Shown: one piece after another, positions 32,070 to 41,525 of the stretch
Layout: every line of letters starts with the position of its first letter
How positions within the stretch are numbered: position 1 is the stretch's first letter
Assembly (NCBI RefSeq): GCF_028553885.1
Contig: NZ_CP067169.1
Span: 1 to 64,000, forward strand
DNA: 64,000 nt
Source of the DNA: Paracoccus aestuarii
Lineage (GTDB): Bacteria > Pseudomonadota > Alphaproteobacteria > Rhodobacterales > Rhodobacteraceae
Reading direction: 5' to 3'
Translations under genes and position numbers: made by a program
Notes under the pieces: model-generated
What the model saw: the letters and a program-made list of their open reading frames with translations, nothing else
The model's database searches: none
Told to the model about the DNA's origin: nothing

Positions 32070-32134
32070 CGATCAGGTCTCCTTGAGGAGCCTGAATCAT
32101 GCAAAGACCGTAAGATCAATGGGTCTGGAGCCTA

Positions 32135-32760
32135 AGGCGCTTGGCACAAGGGCCCCGATCATGGTCGAAGCCCGTGCAAACGCCCGCTGGTCGCTGGAAT
32201 TCGTGCATGATCAGTTCGCCTGCGGACGGCGGTTCCGGGTGCTGAATGTGGTGGATGACGTCACGCGCGAGTGCCTCGCCGCGATCCCCGACACTTCGAT
32301 CTCGGGGCGCCGCGTAGCCCGGGAACTGACGGCGTTGATCGAACGGCGTGGGAAACCCGGGATGATCGTCTCCGATAACGGGACGGAACTGACCTCGAAT
32401 GCGGTCTTGAAGTGGTGCGCTGAGACCAAGATCGAGTGGCACTCCACCGCGCCGGGAAAGCCGATGCAGAATGGGTTCGTCGAGAGTTTCGACGGCCGGA
32501 TGCCGGACGAATTTCTGAACGAGACGCTGTTACGCAACCTCGCCCATGCCCGTGATCTGCTGGCGGCCTGGCTCACCGATTACAACACCGCGCGGCCGCA
32601 TTCCGCGCTTGGCTACCAGACCCCCGCAGGCTTTGCCCTCCATCTGACCACCGCAATCGCCCGACCCGCTGCACGCGATGAAAGTTCCGCGCGCCGGGCG
32701 ATTGTTCAACTCGCGCCAACAGGCCTAAATGACCTCCAGGCTCGGGTCTTGGCTCGATGA
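32135..32760 (+). pseudogene. IS3-family transposase OrfB, 5'-truncated
   Basis: From about 32140 the frame reads [20 protein letters not shown], then [50 protein letters not shown] and [20 protein letters not shown], the rve integrase domain of IS3-type OrfB. The N-terminal helix-turn-helix half and OrfA are missing, cut off at the right end of the complete IS5 copy. The first catalytic Asp of the family (W-S-x-D-F-V) is Glu here. The frame is otherwise open to a stop at 32758. Confidence 0.85.
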
Positions 32761-32775
32761 AAGACCAGTGGCAGG

Positions 32776-33740
32776 TCAGCACGTCAAGCTCGGTGAGCTG
32801 GCAGTGGCCAACTCTTTTTTGGAAAGAAAGCTCAGGCCTGGGGCTGGAGGTGAGGCGCGGTATGTTCGAACACGACCATCCTGACCTATCGATCAGTCAG
32901 CAGTGTGCGCTGCTACAGGTCCCGCGGACGTCGTTCGATTATGCCCCACAGGGACAGACAAGGCAGAACCTTGCGCTGATGCGGTTGATCGATGTGCACT
33001 TCCTGGTCACACCGTTCTTAGACGTTCAAAAGATGACGTGGCACCTGCGCAACGATGGACATGCAGTGAACGAGAAGCTTATCCGACGGCTCATGGGCCT
33101 GCTGGGCGTTCGTCGGGAGAACGGTCCCCCGGACCGTTTTCTGACCCTCCTCACTGCCGATCCATCAGAAGCCCAACACCAGTAGGCCGGCGAAAGGTCA
33201 CAAAACCTACCCCTATTTGTTGCGAGGACTGCGTTTTGACCGACCAAACTAGGTCTGGCGCGTTGACACCACCTATCTGCCAATGCGACGGGGCCTTTTG
33301 TACCTTGCCGCGATCATGGGCTGGCACATCCGGATGTATCGAGCGTGGCGGATTTCCAACACGCTGGATGCCGACTTCTGCGTCGAGGCGCTGAGTAAGG
33401 CCATCTATCGGTTCTGGCCACCTGACATCATGAGCAGCGATCAGGGATCGCAGTTCAACTCATTTGCATGGACAGACCGCTTGCATCGCTCGGGCGGGCG
33501 CATATCGATGGACGGGAAGGGTCGCTACTTGGAAAACATCTACATCGAGCGGCTTATGCGCACCCTTGAATACGAATGCGTCTATCTACACGCTTGAGAG
33601 ACCGGATCTCAAGCCCGCGCGGGTCCTCGGACGTGGATAGAGTTCCATAATCATTGCCGCCTACACAGGGCCGTTGCCGGCAAACCACCCGCGGTGGTCT
33701 GCTCCCTGCGCATCGAAGAGACGCAACCCGATCAGTAGAA
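32776..33740 (+). pseudogene. Second IS3-family transposase, frameshifted
   Basis: A different IS3-group element survives in pieces. From 32776 the frame reads QHVKLGELAVANSFLERKLR, the OrfA C-terminus. From about 32862 come MFEHDHPDLSISQQCALLQV and VNEKLIRRLMGLLGVRREN. After a break, YPYLLRGLRFDRPNQVWRVD, then MRRGLLYLAAIMGWHIRMYR, SSDQGSQFNSFAWTDRLHRS and IERLMRTLEYECVYLHA follow, and finally WIEFHNHCRLHRAVAG-type codons after a stop. Frameshifts, stops and a palindrome insert (33120-33138) make it inactive. It ends about 90 bases before the parB stop. Confidence 0.82.
33120..33138. repeat. Small perfect palindrome inserted in IS3 pseudogene
   Basis: Arms AACGGTCC and GGACCGTT with loop CCC, inside codons that do not belong to the transposase (between LLGVRRE and the lost PAKGHKTYPYLL region). 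It shares its arm pattern (AACGRTCC - three bases - GGAYCGTT) with the palindrome at 9555-9577 in an IS481 pseudogene. Confidence 0.65.
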
Positions 33741-33831
33741 ACAGATCAAAGCTTAAAAAGCGCCAGATCCGGTCTAAATGAAGGGAAGCATCTCCGTAGT
33801 ATAAGAGGCACCTTGTACCACTACATCTTGA

Positions 33832-34719
33832 TCAGCTACCGCAAAGGATCTGACAAAGACGATCCAGCTGGTTCAGGTCGCGATAGGTAATGACCATTTG
33901 ACCACCATCCTGTCGTGCGTGGTTAATCTGGACACGCATTTTGAGCTGGGCGGACAGATCGCCCTCCAAGGCGCGGGTGTCGGCATCCTTTTCCGGGGCG
34001 CCGCGCATGGGTTTGGCAGCGGATTCGGTCTGGCCCAGTTTGCGGACCATCTCCTCGGTCTCGCGTACGGAAAGGCCCTTTTCGGCAACCTTGCGGGCCA
34101 ATTGGGCGGCATTCGGGGCGGTGATAAGGGCGCGGGCATGGCCGGCGCTGATCTTGCCGTCCTTGACCATGTCCTGCACGCCGTCGGGCAGGTTCAGCAG
34201 GCGCAGCAGGTTGGCGATATGGCTGCGGCTCTTGTTCAGGGCCTCGGCCAGGCGTTCTTGGGTGTGGCCGAACTTGTCCATCAGCTGGCGGTAGGAGGCG
34301 GCCTCCTCGATGGCGTTCAGGTCGGCGCGCTGGATGTTCTCGATGATCGCGACTTCGAGGACCTCGGTATCCGACATCTGGCGGATGATGACCGGGACCT
34401 CGTGCAGCTGGGCCATCTGGGCGGCCCGCCAGCGGCGTTCACCGGCGACGATCTGGTAGAGGCCTTCGTCCCGCGGATGCGGACGGACGATCAGCGGCTG
34501 GAGGATGCCGCGCTGCGAGAGCGAGGCGGCCAGTTCCTGCAACGCATCGGGGTCGAAGCTGCGGCGCGGCTGGTCGGGATTTGCGGTGATCTGTTCGATG
34601 GGCAGGACCTGGCGGTCTTTGGCATTAGGCGATCCGGTGGTTTCGGTCACATCCATATCGGCCATCAGCGCGGAGAGACCGCGACCCAGACCCCGCTTGG
34701 CGGCCTTTGCTTCAGACAT
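33832..34719 (-). CDS. parB: Chromosome partitioning protein ParB
   Basis: CTP-dependent clamp that loads at parS and spreads to build the partition complex. 295 residues with an N-terminal ParA-interaction peptide (KRGLGRGLSALM), the CTP-binding GERRWRAAQMAQL and NIQRADLNAIEEA, the HTH region FGHTQERLAEALNKSRSHIA, and a C-terminal dimer domain ending LDRLCQILCGS. ATG 34719 overlaps the parA stop (TGATG); a GTG one codon upstream is possible. Two parS sites lie 1.3 and 3.2 kb upstream in rsmG and mnmG. Confidence 0.96.
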   Translation of the reverse strand: MSEAKAAKRGLGRGLSALMADMDVTETTGSPNAKDRQVLPIEQITANPDQPRRSFDPDALQELAASLSQRGILQPLIVRPHPRDEGLYQIVAGERRWRAAQMAQLHEVPVIIRQMSDTEVLEVAIIENIQRADLNAIEEAASYRQLMDKFGHTQERLAEALNKSRSHIANLLRLLNLPDGVQDMVKDGKISAGHARALITAPNAAQLARKVAEKGLSVRETEEMVRKLGQTESAAKPMRGAPEKDADTRALEGDLSAQLKMRVQINHARQDGGQMVITYRDLNQLDRLCQILCGS

Positions 34720-35513
34720 CACACGGTCTCCGGGCTGAGCTTTAGTTTTTCCGCGAATTCACGGGCGAAGTTCCGATAGGCGGCGCTGCCCTTGGATGCC
34801 GGATCGTAAGCGAGGACGGGCTGGGCATGCGAAGGGGCCTCGGACACGCGGACATTGCGGGGGATAACCGTGGTATAGACGAGGTCCTTGAGGGTCGCGC
34901 GGACATCGGCCTCGACCTGTTGGGCAAGGTTGTTGCGGTAATCCGACATGGTGACAAGCACGCCGCTGATGCGAAGGTCGGGATTGGCGCCTTGCCGGAC
35001 CTGCCGGATTGTCGAGAGCAGTTGGGACAGACCCTCCAAGGCGTAGAATTCCGCCTGCAGGGGAACGAGAACGCTGGTCGCGGCGACCATTGCGTTGACG
35101 GTCAACAGGCCGAGTGCCGGGGGGCAGTCGATCAGGATGATCGTGCCAGGTTCGGCGCGTTCCGTCTGTTTGCGTAGAAGACTCGTGCGGTCGGCGACAT
35201 CCGAAAGGTCGACATCCGCCGAGGCCAGGTCCGAGGTCGAGGGGACGATCCGAAGTCCGGGGATATCGGTTATGGCCGCCGCCGAGATCAGGTCTGTATC
35301 GCCGGTAAGGAGGTCATAAACGGTCTGGTCGCGTTGATCAGGCGCAATTCCAAGCCCGGTCGAGGCGTTTCCCTGTGGGTCGAGGTCGATGATGATCACG
35401 CTGTGGCCCATCTCGGCCAAGGCTGCACCCAGATTGACGGCGGTAGTGGTCTTGCCGACCCCACCCTTCTGATTGGCGACCGCGATGATGTGGTTAGGCA
35501 TGCCGTAATCCAT
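34719..35513 (-). CDS. parA: Chromosome partitioning ATPase ParA
   Basis: Deviant Walker ATPase that moves ParB-bound origins. 264 residues with VANQKGGVGKTTTAVNLGAA, IIIDLDPQGNASTGLGI and ILIDCPPALGLLTVNAM. Two starts are possible: ATG 35513 ([10 protein letters not shown]) and ATG 35501 (MPNHII); neither has a strong ribosome-binding site, and both overlap the end of rsmG (20 or 8 bases). Co-transcribed with mnmG, rsmG and parB. Confidence 0.95.
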   Translation of the reverse strand: MDYGMPNHIIAVANQKGGVGKTTTAVNLGAALAEMGHSVIIIDLDPQGNASTGLGIAPDQRDQTVYDLLTGDTDLISAAAITDIPGLRIVPSTSDLASADVDLSDVADRTSLLRKQTERAEPGTIILIDCPPALGLLTVNAMVAATSVLVPLQAEFYALEGLSQLLSTIRQVRQGANPDLRISGVLVTMSDYRNNLAQQVEADVRATLKDLVYTTVIPRNVRVSEAPSHAQPVLAYDPASKGSAAYRNFAREFAEKLKLSPETV

Positions 35514-36096
35514 GGATCTTGAGGATCCCGGCTTCGGGATCGGTAATGCTGGGTATCACATCCAGATTGAAGAACCAACTGCGTTGCGCCTCGTCGACCT
35601 CGGTTTGCCAGCTTCGGCCCTTCATCAACCAGGCGGTGCCATCGGGGTGGAGGTGGCGGTGAACGAAGCCGAGGAGCTTGGGAAGGGGCGCCAGTGCGCG
35701 GGCAGAGATGTGGTGCGCCGCCGACGGTTGTGCGTCTTCGATCCTGGCGGTCTGGACGGTGGTCTGTGATAGGTTGAGTTCGCGAATGACGGTTCGGAGG
35801 AAGACGGCTTTTCGTTGGTCGCTTTCCATCATGATTGTCGGGGAGCCTGCTGATTGCCGATTGATGGCGATGATGATCCCGGGAAGCCCACCGCCAGAGC
35901 CGAGATCAAGCCAGGCTCCGGTTTGCGTTGCTGCGAGGGAAGCGAGCTGCGTGCAATCGTGTATGTGACGCGACCTGAGGAAATTCAAGGCATCGCGAGA
36001 GACCAAGTTGATCTTTGGATTCCACTTTTCAATCAGGGCGACGTAAGCATCCAAGCGTTCGATTGTTTCACGTGAAACACCATCATCGGCCGTCAT
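35494..36096 (-). CDS. rsmG: 16S rRNA (guanine-N7)-methyltransferase RsmG
   Basis: Methylates G527 of 16S rRNA. 200 residues with the SAM-binding [17 protein letters not shown] and the usual [24 protein letters not shown]-type segment near residue 25-45. Codons 6-11 (GVSRET) are written with a perfect parS site, so the protein sequence and the partition site share the same DNA. The start overlaps the mnmG stop by four bases. Confidence 0.95.
   Translation of the reverse strand: MTADDGVSRETIERLDAYVALIEKWNPKINLVSRDALNFLRSRHIHDCTQLASLAATQTGAWLDLGSGGGLPGIIIAINRQSAGSPTIMMESDQRKAVFLRTVIRELNLSQTTVQTARIEDAQPSAAHHISARALAPLPKLLGFVHRHLHPDGTAWLMKGRSWQTEVDEAQRSWFFNLDVIPSITDPEAGILKIHGLRHA
36064..36079. 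promoter_or_regulatory. parS site in rsmG
   Basis: TGTTTCACGTGAAACA, a perfect 16-bp palindrome identical to the bacterial parS consensus bound by ParB. It lies inside the first codons of rsmG, 1.3 kb from parB. A second identical site is at 37933-37948. Confidence 0.95.
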
Positions 36097-37949
36097 GAGG
36101 CAGCTTTCGTGTGATAGAGGAGGCGCGTCAACGCCGCCGGTGTCATGCCGTCGATCGCCGCGGCATGTGCCAGCGTCGTCGGCCTGGTTTCGGCGAGCTT
36201 GCGCGAGAGTTCGTTCGAAAGCCCGCCGATTGATGCGTAATCGAGATCTACAGGAAGTGCGGCGGATTCGTTCTGCTTCAGCGCCGCCGCATCGGCCTCC
36301 TGACGGCGGGTATACTGGCTATAAAGCGCGTCAATAGAAACGCGTTCAACGGCAACGGGGTCCAGGTCCTGAACGCCGGGCATATCATACAGCAACTTCG
36401 AGTCTATCGTGCCTTGAGCGCCCAAAAGATCATAGAGCGACCGTTGGCGTCCATCCTGCCTGACAGAGACGCCGAGTCGCTGAAGCTCTGTCGGCGTGAA
36501 CACAGTCTCTCGCAGCACATGTTCTGCCGCGGCGTATCGGGCCCGTGATGCATCGAAAGTAGCCTCGCGCGAAGGGGAAACGCACCCGGCGGCAATGCCG
36601 ACAGGCGTCAGGCGCGTGTCGGCGTTGTCGGCGCGAAGGGTGAGCCGGAACTCGGCTCGAGATGTGAACATTCGATAGGGCTCTGAAACGCCGCGGGAAA
36701 TGAGGTCATCGACCATGACGCCGATGTAGCTGTCTGCCCGGCTGAAATGAATTGGCTGCCCGCCAGATGCCCGTCTTGCGGCATTGATGCCAGCGACCAG
36801 ACCCTGGGCGGCAGCTTCTTCGTATCCCGTTGTTCCGTTGATCTGCCCTGCAAGGTATAGTCCCTCGGTCGATTTCACCGACAAGCCCGCATCTAACGCG
36901 CGGGGATCAATGTAGTCATATTCGACCGCATAGCCTGGTTGAACAATCCGGGCGTTCTCCATCCCTGCCATCGTCTGGACATAGGCCAATTGCACGTCCT
37001 CGGGCAAAGACGTGGATATGCCGTTGGGATAAACGAGGTCCGAGTTCAATCCCTCCGGCTCAAGAAAAACCTGATGCGACGCTTTGTCGGCAAACCGGAC
37101 GACCTTGTCTTCGATCGACGGGCAGTATCGTGGGCCGCGGCCAGTGATCGTCCCTCCGTACATGGCCGATCTTTCCAGATTGTCGGTGATGATCTGATGG
37201 GTCCGTTCGTTGGTATGCGTGATCGCGCAGGAGATCTGCGGCAGCATCGGCGCCGAGTTCAGATACGAGAAAACGGTCGGCACCTCATCACCCGGCTGTT
37301 TCTCCAAATCGTCCCAGGCAATCGAATCCATCGCGATGCGCGGAGGCGTCCCCGTCTTCAGCCGTCCCAATGGCAACCCCAGAGACAATAGCGACGCAGC
37401 GAGACCGGTAGCGGACCGTCCTCCCCAACGGCCGGCGGGCCGGCTGACATCCCCGATATGGATCACCCCGTTCAGGAAGGTGCCTGTCGTGATGATGGTC
37501 GCTGCAGCTCGGATCTCGGTTCCGTCCTCCAAGACGACGCCGGACACCGCCCTTTCAGTTCTGATCAACCGTTCCACTGCTGAGTAGATGACCTCAATAC
37601 CATAGTCATTGATTACAACATCCTGCGCATTCCGCCGATACTCCGCGCGATCCATCTGCGCTCTCGGCCCCTGAACGGCCGGTCCTTTTTTGCGGTTCAG
37701 AAGCCGGAACTGAATTCCCGACGCATCTGCAATCCGGCCCATTACGCCATCCAAGGCATCGATTTCGCGAACCAGATGCCCCTTCCCCAACCCGCCAATT
37801 GCCGGATTACAGGACAAACTGCCGATATCATTCTCATCCAACGTAACCAACACGACCGAAGCACCCATACGCGATGCCGCGCAAGCAGCCTCGACACCGG
37901 CATGTCCTCCGCCGACAACGACCACGTCGCATTGTTTCACGTGAAACAT
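36093..37949 (-). CDS. mnmG: tRNA uridine-5-carboxymethylaminomethyl modification enzyme MnmG
   Basis: FAD protein that with MnmE modifies U34 of certain tRNAs. 618 residues opening [20 protein letters not shown], with [40 protein letters not shown] and [20 protein letters not shown]. Its first codons contain a perfect parS site. It starts four bases before the end of mnmE-side spacing and is followed by rsmG (ATGA overlap) and parA-parB on the same strand. Confidence 0.97.
   Translation of the reverse strand: MFHVKQCDVVVVGGGHAGVEAACAASRMGASVVLVTLDENDIGSLSCNPAIGGLGKGHLVREIDALDGVMGRIADASGIQFRLLNRKKGPAVQGPRAQMDRAEYRRNAQDVVINDYGIEVIYSAVERLIRTERAVSGVVLEDGTEIRAAATIITTGTFLNGVIHIGDVSRPAGRWGGRSATGLAASLLSLGLPLGRLKTGTPPRIAMDSIAWDDLEKQPGDEVPTVFSYLNSAPMLPQISCAITHTNERTHQIITDNLERSAMYGGTITGRGPRYCPSIEDKVVRFADKASHQVFLEPEGLNSDLVYPNGISTSLPEDVQLAYVQTMAGMENARIVQPGYAVEYDYIDPRALDAGLSVKSTEGLYLAGQINGTTGYEEAAAQGLVAGINAARRASGGQPIHFSRADSYIGVMVDDLISRGVSEPYRMFTSRAEFRLTLRADNADTRLTPVGIAAGCVSPSREATFDASRARYAAAEHVLRETVFTPTELQRLGVSVRQDGRQRSLYDLLGAQGTIDSKLLYDMPGVQDLDPVAVERVSIDALYSQYTRRQEADAAALKQNESAALPVDLDYASIGGLSNELSRKLAETRPTTLAHAAAIDGMTPAALTRLLYHTKAAS
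37933..37948. promoter_or_regulatory. parS site at the start of mnmG
   Basis: TGTTTCACGTGAAACA, identical to the site in rsmG, here encoding FHVKQ at codons 2-6 of MnmG. Spacing between the two sites is 1.87 kb. Both are close to the origin candidate (3.2-5 kb), as expected for partition sites. Confidence 0.95.
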
Positions 37950-37952
37950 GTC

Positions 37953-39221
37953 CTATTTCCCAATGCAGAAAGATGAGAAGATGACGTCAAGATAATCCTC
38001 CGAACCGACTTTTCCAATAAGCCGATCCAAACTGAATCCCGCTGCTCTGATCCGCTCCGCCACGATCTCGACCGGCAAGGCCTCGAGACCAACCAACGCA
38101 TCGGCCGCCGTCGCCAACTCGTAACGCTGCCGTTCGTGACTGATCACACCGGCCTCCATCGTCCGCGACGACACGATGTCTGCAACGCGCCGCAGCAACT
38201 CCTCGATCCCCTCCCCTAAGACCGTCGACACGGCCAATTCCGATCCCAGGCCCGGCGCACGATCCGCTTGGCTCCGAACGACAATATCCCCGTCGACATA
38301 GAGCCCTGCAACCGCCTCCCCTGCCGTCGACAGGTGGATCCTAAGGTCTGCCTCCTCGGCCCGCGTCAGCGCCCGCGAAATCCCGATCGCCTCCACTTCG
38401 TCGCCGGCTTCATGGATCCCGGCCGTATCCAGAAACACCACAGGCAAACCGTTCAGATCATAGCGCAGCTCGATCACATCCCGCGTCGTCCCGGCAATCG
38501 ATGAGACGATGGCCAGATCCCGCCGCGCCAAAGCATTCAAAAGGCTGCTTTTTCCCGCATTCGGCGGCCCGATGATCGCGACCTCGAAGCCGAGCCGGAC
38601 CCGTTCCGCCGCGCGAAACCCCGCAAGCTCGCGCTCCAGTTCGGCCTTCAAAGCCGCCGTCAGATCGAACACCTTGGACGGAATCTCCTCCGGCACATCC
38701 TCATCCGCGAAATCGACGCTGACCTCGACCAAGGCCCCCGCCTCGACCAGCATCGCACGCCAGGCGCCGGCCTTCTGGCCCAACTCACCTCGCGCCGTCC
38801 GCAGCGCCAGCTTGCGCTGCGCCTCGGTCTCGGCCGCCAGCAAATCGCCCAGACCCTCGATCTCCGCGAGGCCCATCCGCCCGTTCAGGAATGACCGCCG
38901 CGTGAACTCCCCCGCCACGGCAGGACGCGCGCCCAGCCCCGACAGGATCTCGGAGACCCGCCGCACGATGATCGGCGCACCATGCAGATGCAGCTCGGCG
39001 ACCTCTTCGCCGGTAAAGCTCGCCCCGGCCTCGAACCAGATCGCCAGGACCTGATCGATCACCTCGCCCTCATGCGCCAGATCGCGGAAATAGGCATGCC
39101 GCGCCCGGGCCATCGGCCCGACCAGCCGTTCGGCCACGACCCGCGCATCCGTCCCGCTCAGGCGAATGACCGAAACGCCCCCCCGCCCTGGCGGGGTGGC
39201 TTCGGCAAAGATCAGTTCCAT
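37953..39221 (-). CDS. mnmE: tRNA modification GTPase MnmE
   Basis: GTPase partner of MnmG. 422 residues, on the short side but complete. N-terminal tetrahydrofolate-binding domain (MELIFAEATPPGRGGVSVIR, HLHGAPIIVRRVSEIL), helical domain, GTPase domain with IIGPPNAGKSSLLNALARRD and VVFLDTAGIHEAGDEVEAIG, and the C-terminal FCIGK with the catalytic Cys. The stop lies three bases before mnmG, so the genes are one operon following rho. Confidence 0.96.
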   Translation of the reverse strand: MELIFAEATPPGRGGVSVIRLSGTDARVVAERLVGPMARARHAYFRDLAHEGEVIDQVLAIWFEAGASFTGEEVAELHLHGAPIIVRRVSEILSGLGARPAVAGEFTRRSFLNGRMGLAEIEGLGDLLAAETEAQRKLALRTARGELGQKAGAWRAMLVEAGALVEVSVDFADEDVPEEIPSKVFDLTAALKAELERELAGFRAAERVRLGFEVAIIGPPNAGKSSLLNALARRDLAIVSSIAGTTRDVIELRYDLNGLPVVFLDTAGIHEAGDEVEAIGISRALTRAEEADLRIHLSTAGEAVAGLYVDGDIVVRSQADRAPGLGSELAVSTVLGEGIEELLRRVADIVSSRTMEAGVISHERQRYELATAADALVGLEALPVEIVAERIRAAGFSLDRLIGKVGSEDYLDVIFSSFCIGK

Positions 39222-39231
39222 GCGACCTCCG

Positions 39232-40503
39232 TCAGGCGTTCATCGAATCGAAGAACTCGGAATTGCTCTTGGTCTGCTTCAGTTTCGAGATCAGGAACTC
39301 GACCGCATCGGTCGTGCCCATCGGGTTCAGGATCCGCCGCAGCAGATAGGTCTTCTGCAGGTCCTTGCTGTCGACCAGCAGCTCTTCCTTCCGCGTGCCG
39401 GATTTCAGGATGTCCATGGCCGGGAAGACGCGCTTGTCGGCGACCTTGCGGTCCAGCACGATCTCGCTGTTGCCGGTGCCCTTGAACTCCTCGAAGATTA
39501 CCTCGTCCATGCGCGACCCGGTATCGATCAGCGCGGTGGCGATGATGGTCAGGCTGCCGCCTTCCTCGATATTGCGCGCCGCGCCGAAGAACCGCTTGGG
39601 CCGCTGCAACGCGTTCGCATCCACGCCACCCGTCAGAACCTTGCCCGAGCTCGGCACGACGGTGTTGAAGGCCCTACCAAGTCTTGTGATCGAATCAAGC
39701 AGGATCACAACATCTCGCTTATGCTCGACCAAGCGCTTGGCCTTCTCGATCACCATCTCGGACACGGCGACGTGCCGGCTGGCGGGCTCGTCGAAGGTCG
39801 ATGACACGACCTCGCCGCGCACGCTGCGCTGCATGTCGGTCACCTCCTCCGGGCGCTCGTCGATCAGCAGGACGATCAGATAGCATTCCGGATGGTTCTT
39901 CTCGATCGAATGGGCGATGTTCTGCAGCAGAACCGTCTTGCCGGTCCGCGGCGGCGCCACGATCAGCGACCGCTGGCCCTTGCCGATCGGCGCGACCAGG
40001 TCGATGATCCGGGCGCTGCGGTCGCGGATGGTCGGATCCTCGATCTCCATCTTCAGCCGCTCGTCGGGATAAAGCGGCGTCAGGTTGTCGAAGGCCACCT
40101 TGTGGCGCGCCTTCTCGGGATCCTCGAAATTGATCTTCTCGACCTTGGTCAGCGCGAAATAGCGCTCGTTCTCGCCCGGCGCGCGGATGACCCCGTCGAC
40201 CGTGTCGCCGGTGCGCAGCGAATGCTGGCGGATCATGTCCGGGCTGACATAGATGTCGTCGGGACCGGGCAGATAGTTCGCCTCGGTCGACCGCAGGAAG
40301 CCGAATCCGTCCTGCACGACCTCCAGCACGCCGCCGCCGCCGATCTCCCAGCCCTCCTCGGCATGCTCCTTCAGGATCGAGAACATCATCTCGCCCTTGC
40401 GCATGGTCGAGGCGTTCTCGATCTCCCATTCCTCCGCCATGGACAGCAGGTCGGCGGGGCTCTTGGCCTTCAGGTCGGACAGGTTCAGGCGGTCTTCGGT
40501 CAT
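39232..40503 (-). CDS. rho: Transcription termination factor Rho
   Basis: Hexameric RNA-dependent ATPase that ends transcription. 423 residues; N-terminal RNA-binding domain ([40 protein letters not shown]), Walker A in [40 protein letters not shown] and the C-terminal DSMNA end. ATG 40503 gives the standard N-terminus; the longer frame from 40623 is not supported. It is followed on the same strand by mnmE after ten bases. Confidence 0.97.
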   Translation of the reverse strand: MTEDRLNLSDLKAKSPADLLSMAEEWEIENASTMRKGEMMFSILKEHAEEGWEIGGGGVLEVVQDGFGFLRSTEANYLPGPDDIYVSPDMIRQHSLRTGDTVDGVIRAPGENERYFALTKVEKINFEDPEKARHKVAFDNLTPLYPDERLKMEIEDPTIRDRSARIIDLVAPIGKGQRSLIVAPPRTGKTVLLQNIAHSIEKNHPECYLIVLLIDERPEEVTDMQRSVRGEVVSSTFDEPASRHVAVSEMVIEKAKRLVEHKRDVVILLDSITRLGRAFNTVVPSSGKVLTGGVDANALQRPKRFFGAARNIEEGGSLTIIATALIDTGSRMDEVIFEEFKGTGNSEIVLDRKVADKRVFPAMDILKSGTRKEELLVDSKDLQKTYLLRRILNPMGTTDAVEFLISKLKQTKSNSEFFDSMNA

Positions 40504-40632
40504 ATCAGGGCATACTTTCGGCCGCACGGGGATCGGGGCACGGAAAAACGGGTGTCGATGGGAATCCCGCGCCGGACGGCCGGGGTTGGGGCCGCAGATA
40601 CGCCCCGACCCGCCGGGAGTCAATCTTTTCGA

Positions 40633-41079
40633 TCAGAACTTGACGATCACGGCGCTGACGATGGCCACCATCAGCAGGGTCGGCACCTCATTGGCCATGC
40701 GATAGCTGCGCCCCGCCCGACCGCCCCCTGCGGCCAGCTGGCGCCGCTCGCGCGCGCACCACATGTGAAAGGCGCTCATGCCGATCACCCCGCCCGCCTT
40801 GACCCAGGGCCAGACCATCGCCCAGGACACGATCCCCGGCGTCATGACCAGCAGCAGCCCGCTGATCCAGGTGGCGATCATCGCCGGGTTCATGATCAGC
40901 CGCAGCAGCTTCTGTTCCATGATGACGAAGCTGGCCACCGGCTCGGCCGATCCGGCGCGCCGTTCCGAGTGATAGACGAACAGCCTGGGCAGGTAGAACA
41001 GACCCGCCATCCACGAGATCACGGCCATCACGTGAAACGCCTTCACGTAGGGATAGATCAGGGGCAGCCAGTCGGTCAT
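40633..41079 (-). CDS. hemJ: Protoporphyrinogen IX oxidase HemJ
   Basis: Membrane protein that oxidises protoporphyrinogen IX in many alphaproteobacteria. 148 residues with about four membrane helices. Conserved features are YPYVKAFHVMAVISWMAGLF (His in the first helix), LPRLFVYHSE, LMTPGIVSWAMVWPWVKAGG-type segments and the NEVPTLLMVAIVSAVIVKF ending. hemE, often next to it, is not in the window. It lies between rho and the origin candidate, as in related genomes. Confidence 0.92.
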   Translation of the reverse strand: MTDWLPLIYPYVKAFHVMAVISWMAGLFYLPRLFVYHSERRAGSAEPVASFVIMEQKLLRLIMNPAMIATWISGLLLVMTPGIVSWAMVWPWVKAGGVIGMSAFHMWCARERRQLAAGGGRAGRSYRMANEVPTLLMVAIVSAVIVKF

Positions 41080-41103
41080 CGCGCAAACCTTTCGTCCTCT
41101 CCC

Positions 41104-41461
41104 TCTTAATAAGAAAGAATGAAGAAAGGAATGTAGTTGAAGTAGGGCCTGTGGATACCGGAATCTGGAACCGGCCCCCCGATTCCCCCACTGGAATCGA
41201 GCTTGTGGACAATGATGTGCGAAAACCGCAACGCATCGAAAAAAACCTGTCCTGTCAATGAAATGATATGTGGATAACTTTGCGGATAATGATCGGGGTC
41301 ATGGATTATCCACATCTGGACAGATTTTCCGCCCCCGCTTGTCCACCTGTGGATGACCGCATGTCGTTTCCGCTTCGTTCCAGGCATGGATTCACAGCCT
41401 TCAGGGCTTGACGCGCCTTGTCACCAAGGCCCGCACCGATTCCCCCCGCCACTTGTCCACA
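41104..41461. other. Probable chromosomal origin oriC
   Basis: The 446 bases between hemJ and aroE hold two perfect DnaA boxes, TGTGGATAA at 41269-41277 and TTATCCACA at 41306-41314. Single-mismatch boxes lie at 41150-41158, 41204-41212, 41281-41289, 41348-41356 and 41453-41461, with a weaker one at 41339-41347. A-rich tracts suited to unwinding lie at 41104-41140 and 41239-41275. The position between hemJ/rho and aroE-coaE-dnaQ matches the known origin region of alphaproteobacteria, and ParB sites are near. I see no gene here; a 93-codon frame on the minus strand (41106-41387) is not convincing. Confidence 0.85.
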
Positions 41462-41525
41462 GGGGTCGCGGGGGGTGGATGGGTCATGGGGGCTTTCGTC
41501 CGGGCCGTTCCCTGCCTAATCTGTG

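Larger units (their letters stand above)
31292..32132 (-). mobile_element. Complete IS5-family (IS427-type) insertion sequence
   Basis: An 841-bp element bounded by imperfect terminal inverted repeats: GGCTCCAGACTCATT on the left and GGCTCCAGACCCATT, read inward, on the right. The dinucleotide TA flanks both ends and may be the target duplication. Two overlapping frames, orfA and orfB, are read on the minus strand. The tract AAAAAGGGGGG (31735-31745, minus strand) near the end of orfA is a likely slippage site for making the fused transposase. No frame-breaking stop is seen, so it may be active. Confidence 0.9.

Noticed and set aside
41024..41039. Third parS-like sequence (GTTTCACGTGA core) in hemJ
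   Set aside because: Only 11 of 16 positions match the consensus and the match follows from the codons for FHV; the two perfect sites are clearly different.
41106..41387. 93-codon minus-strand frame in the origin region
   Set aside because: It spans DnaA boxes and A-rich tracts and has no domain; the DNA is better explained as oriC.
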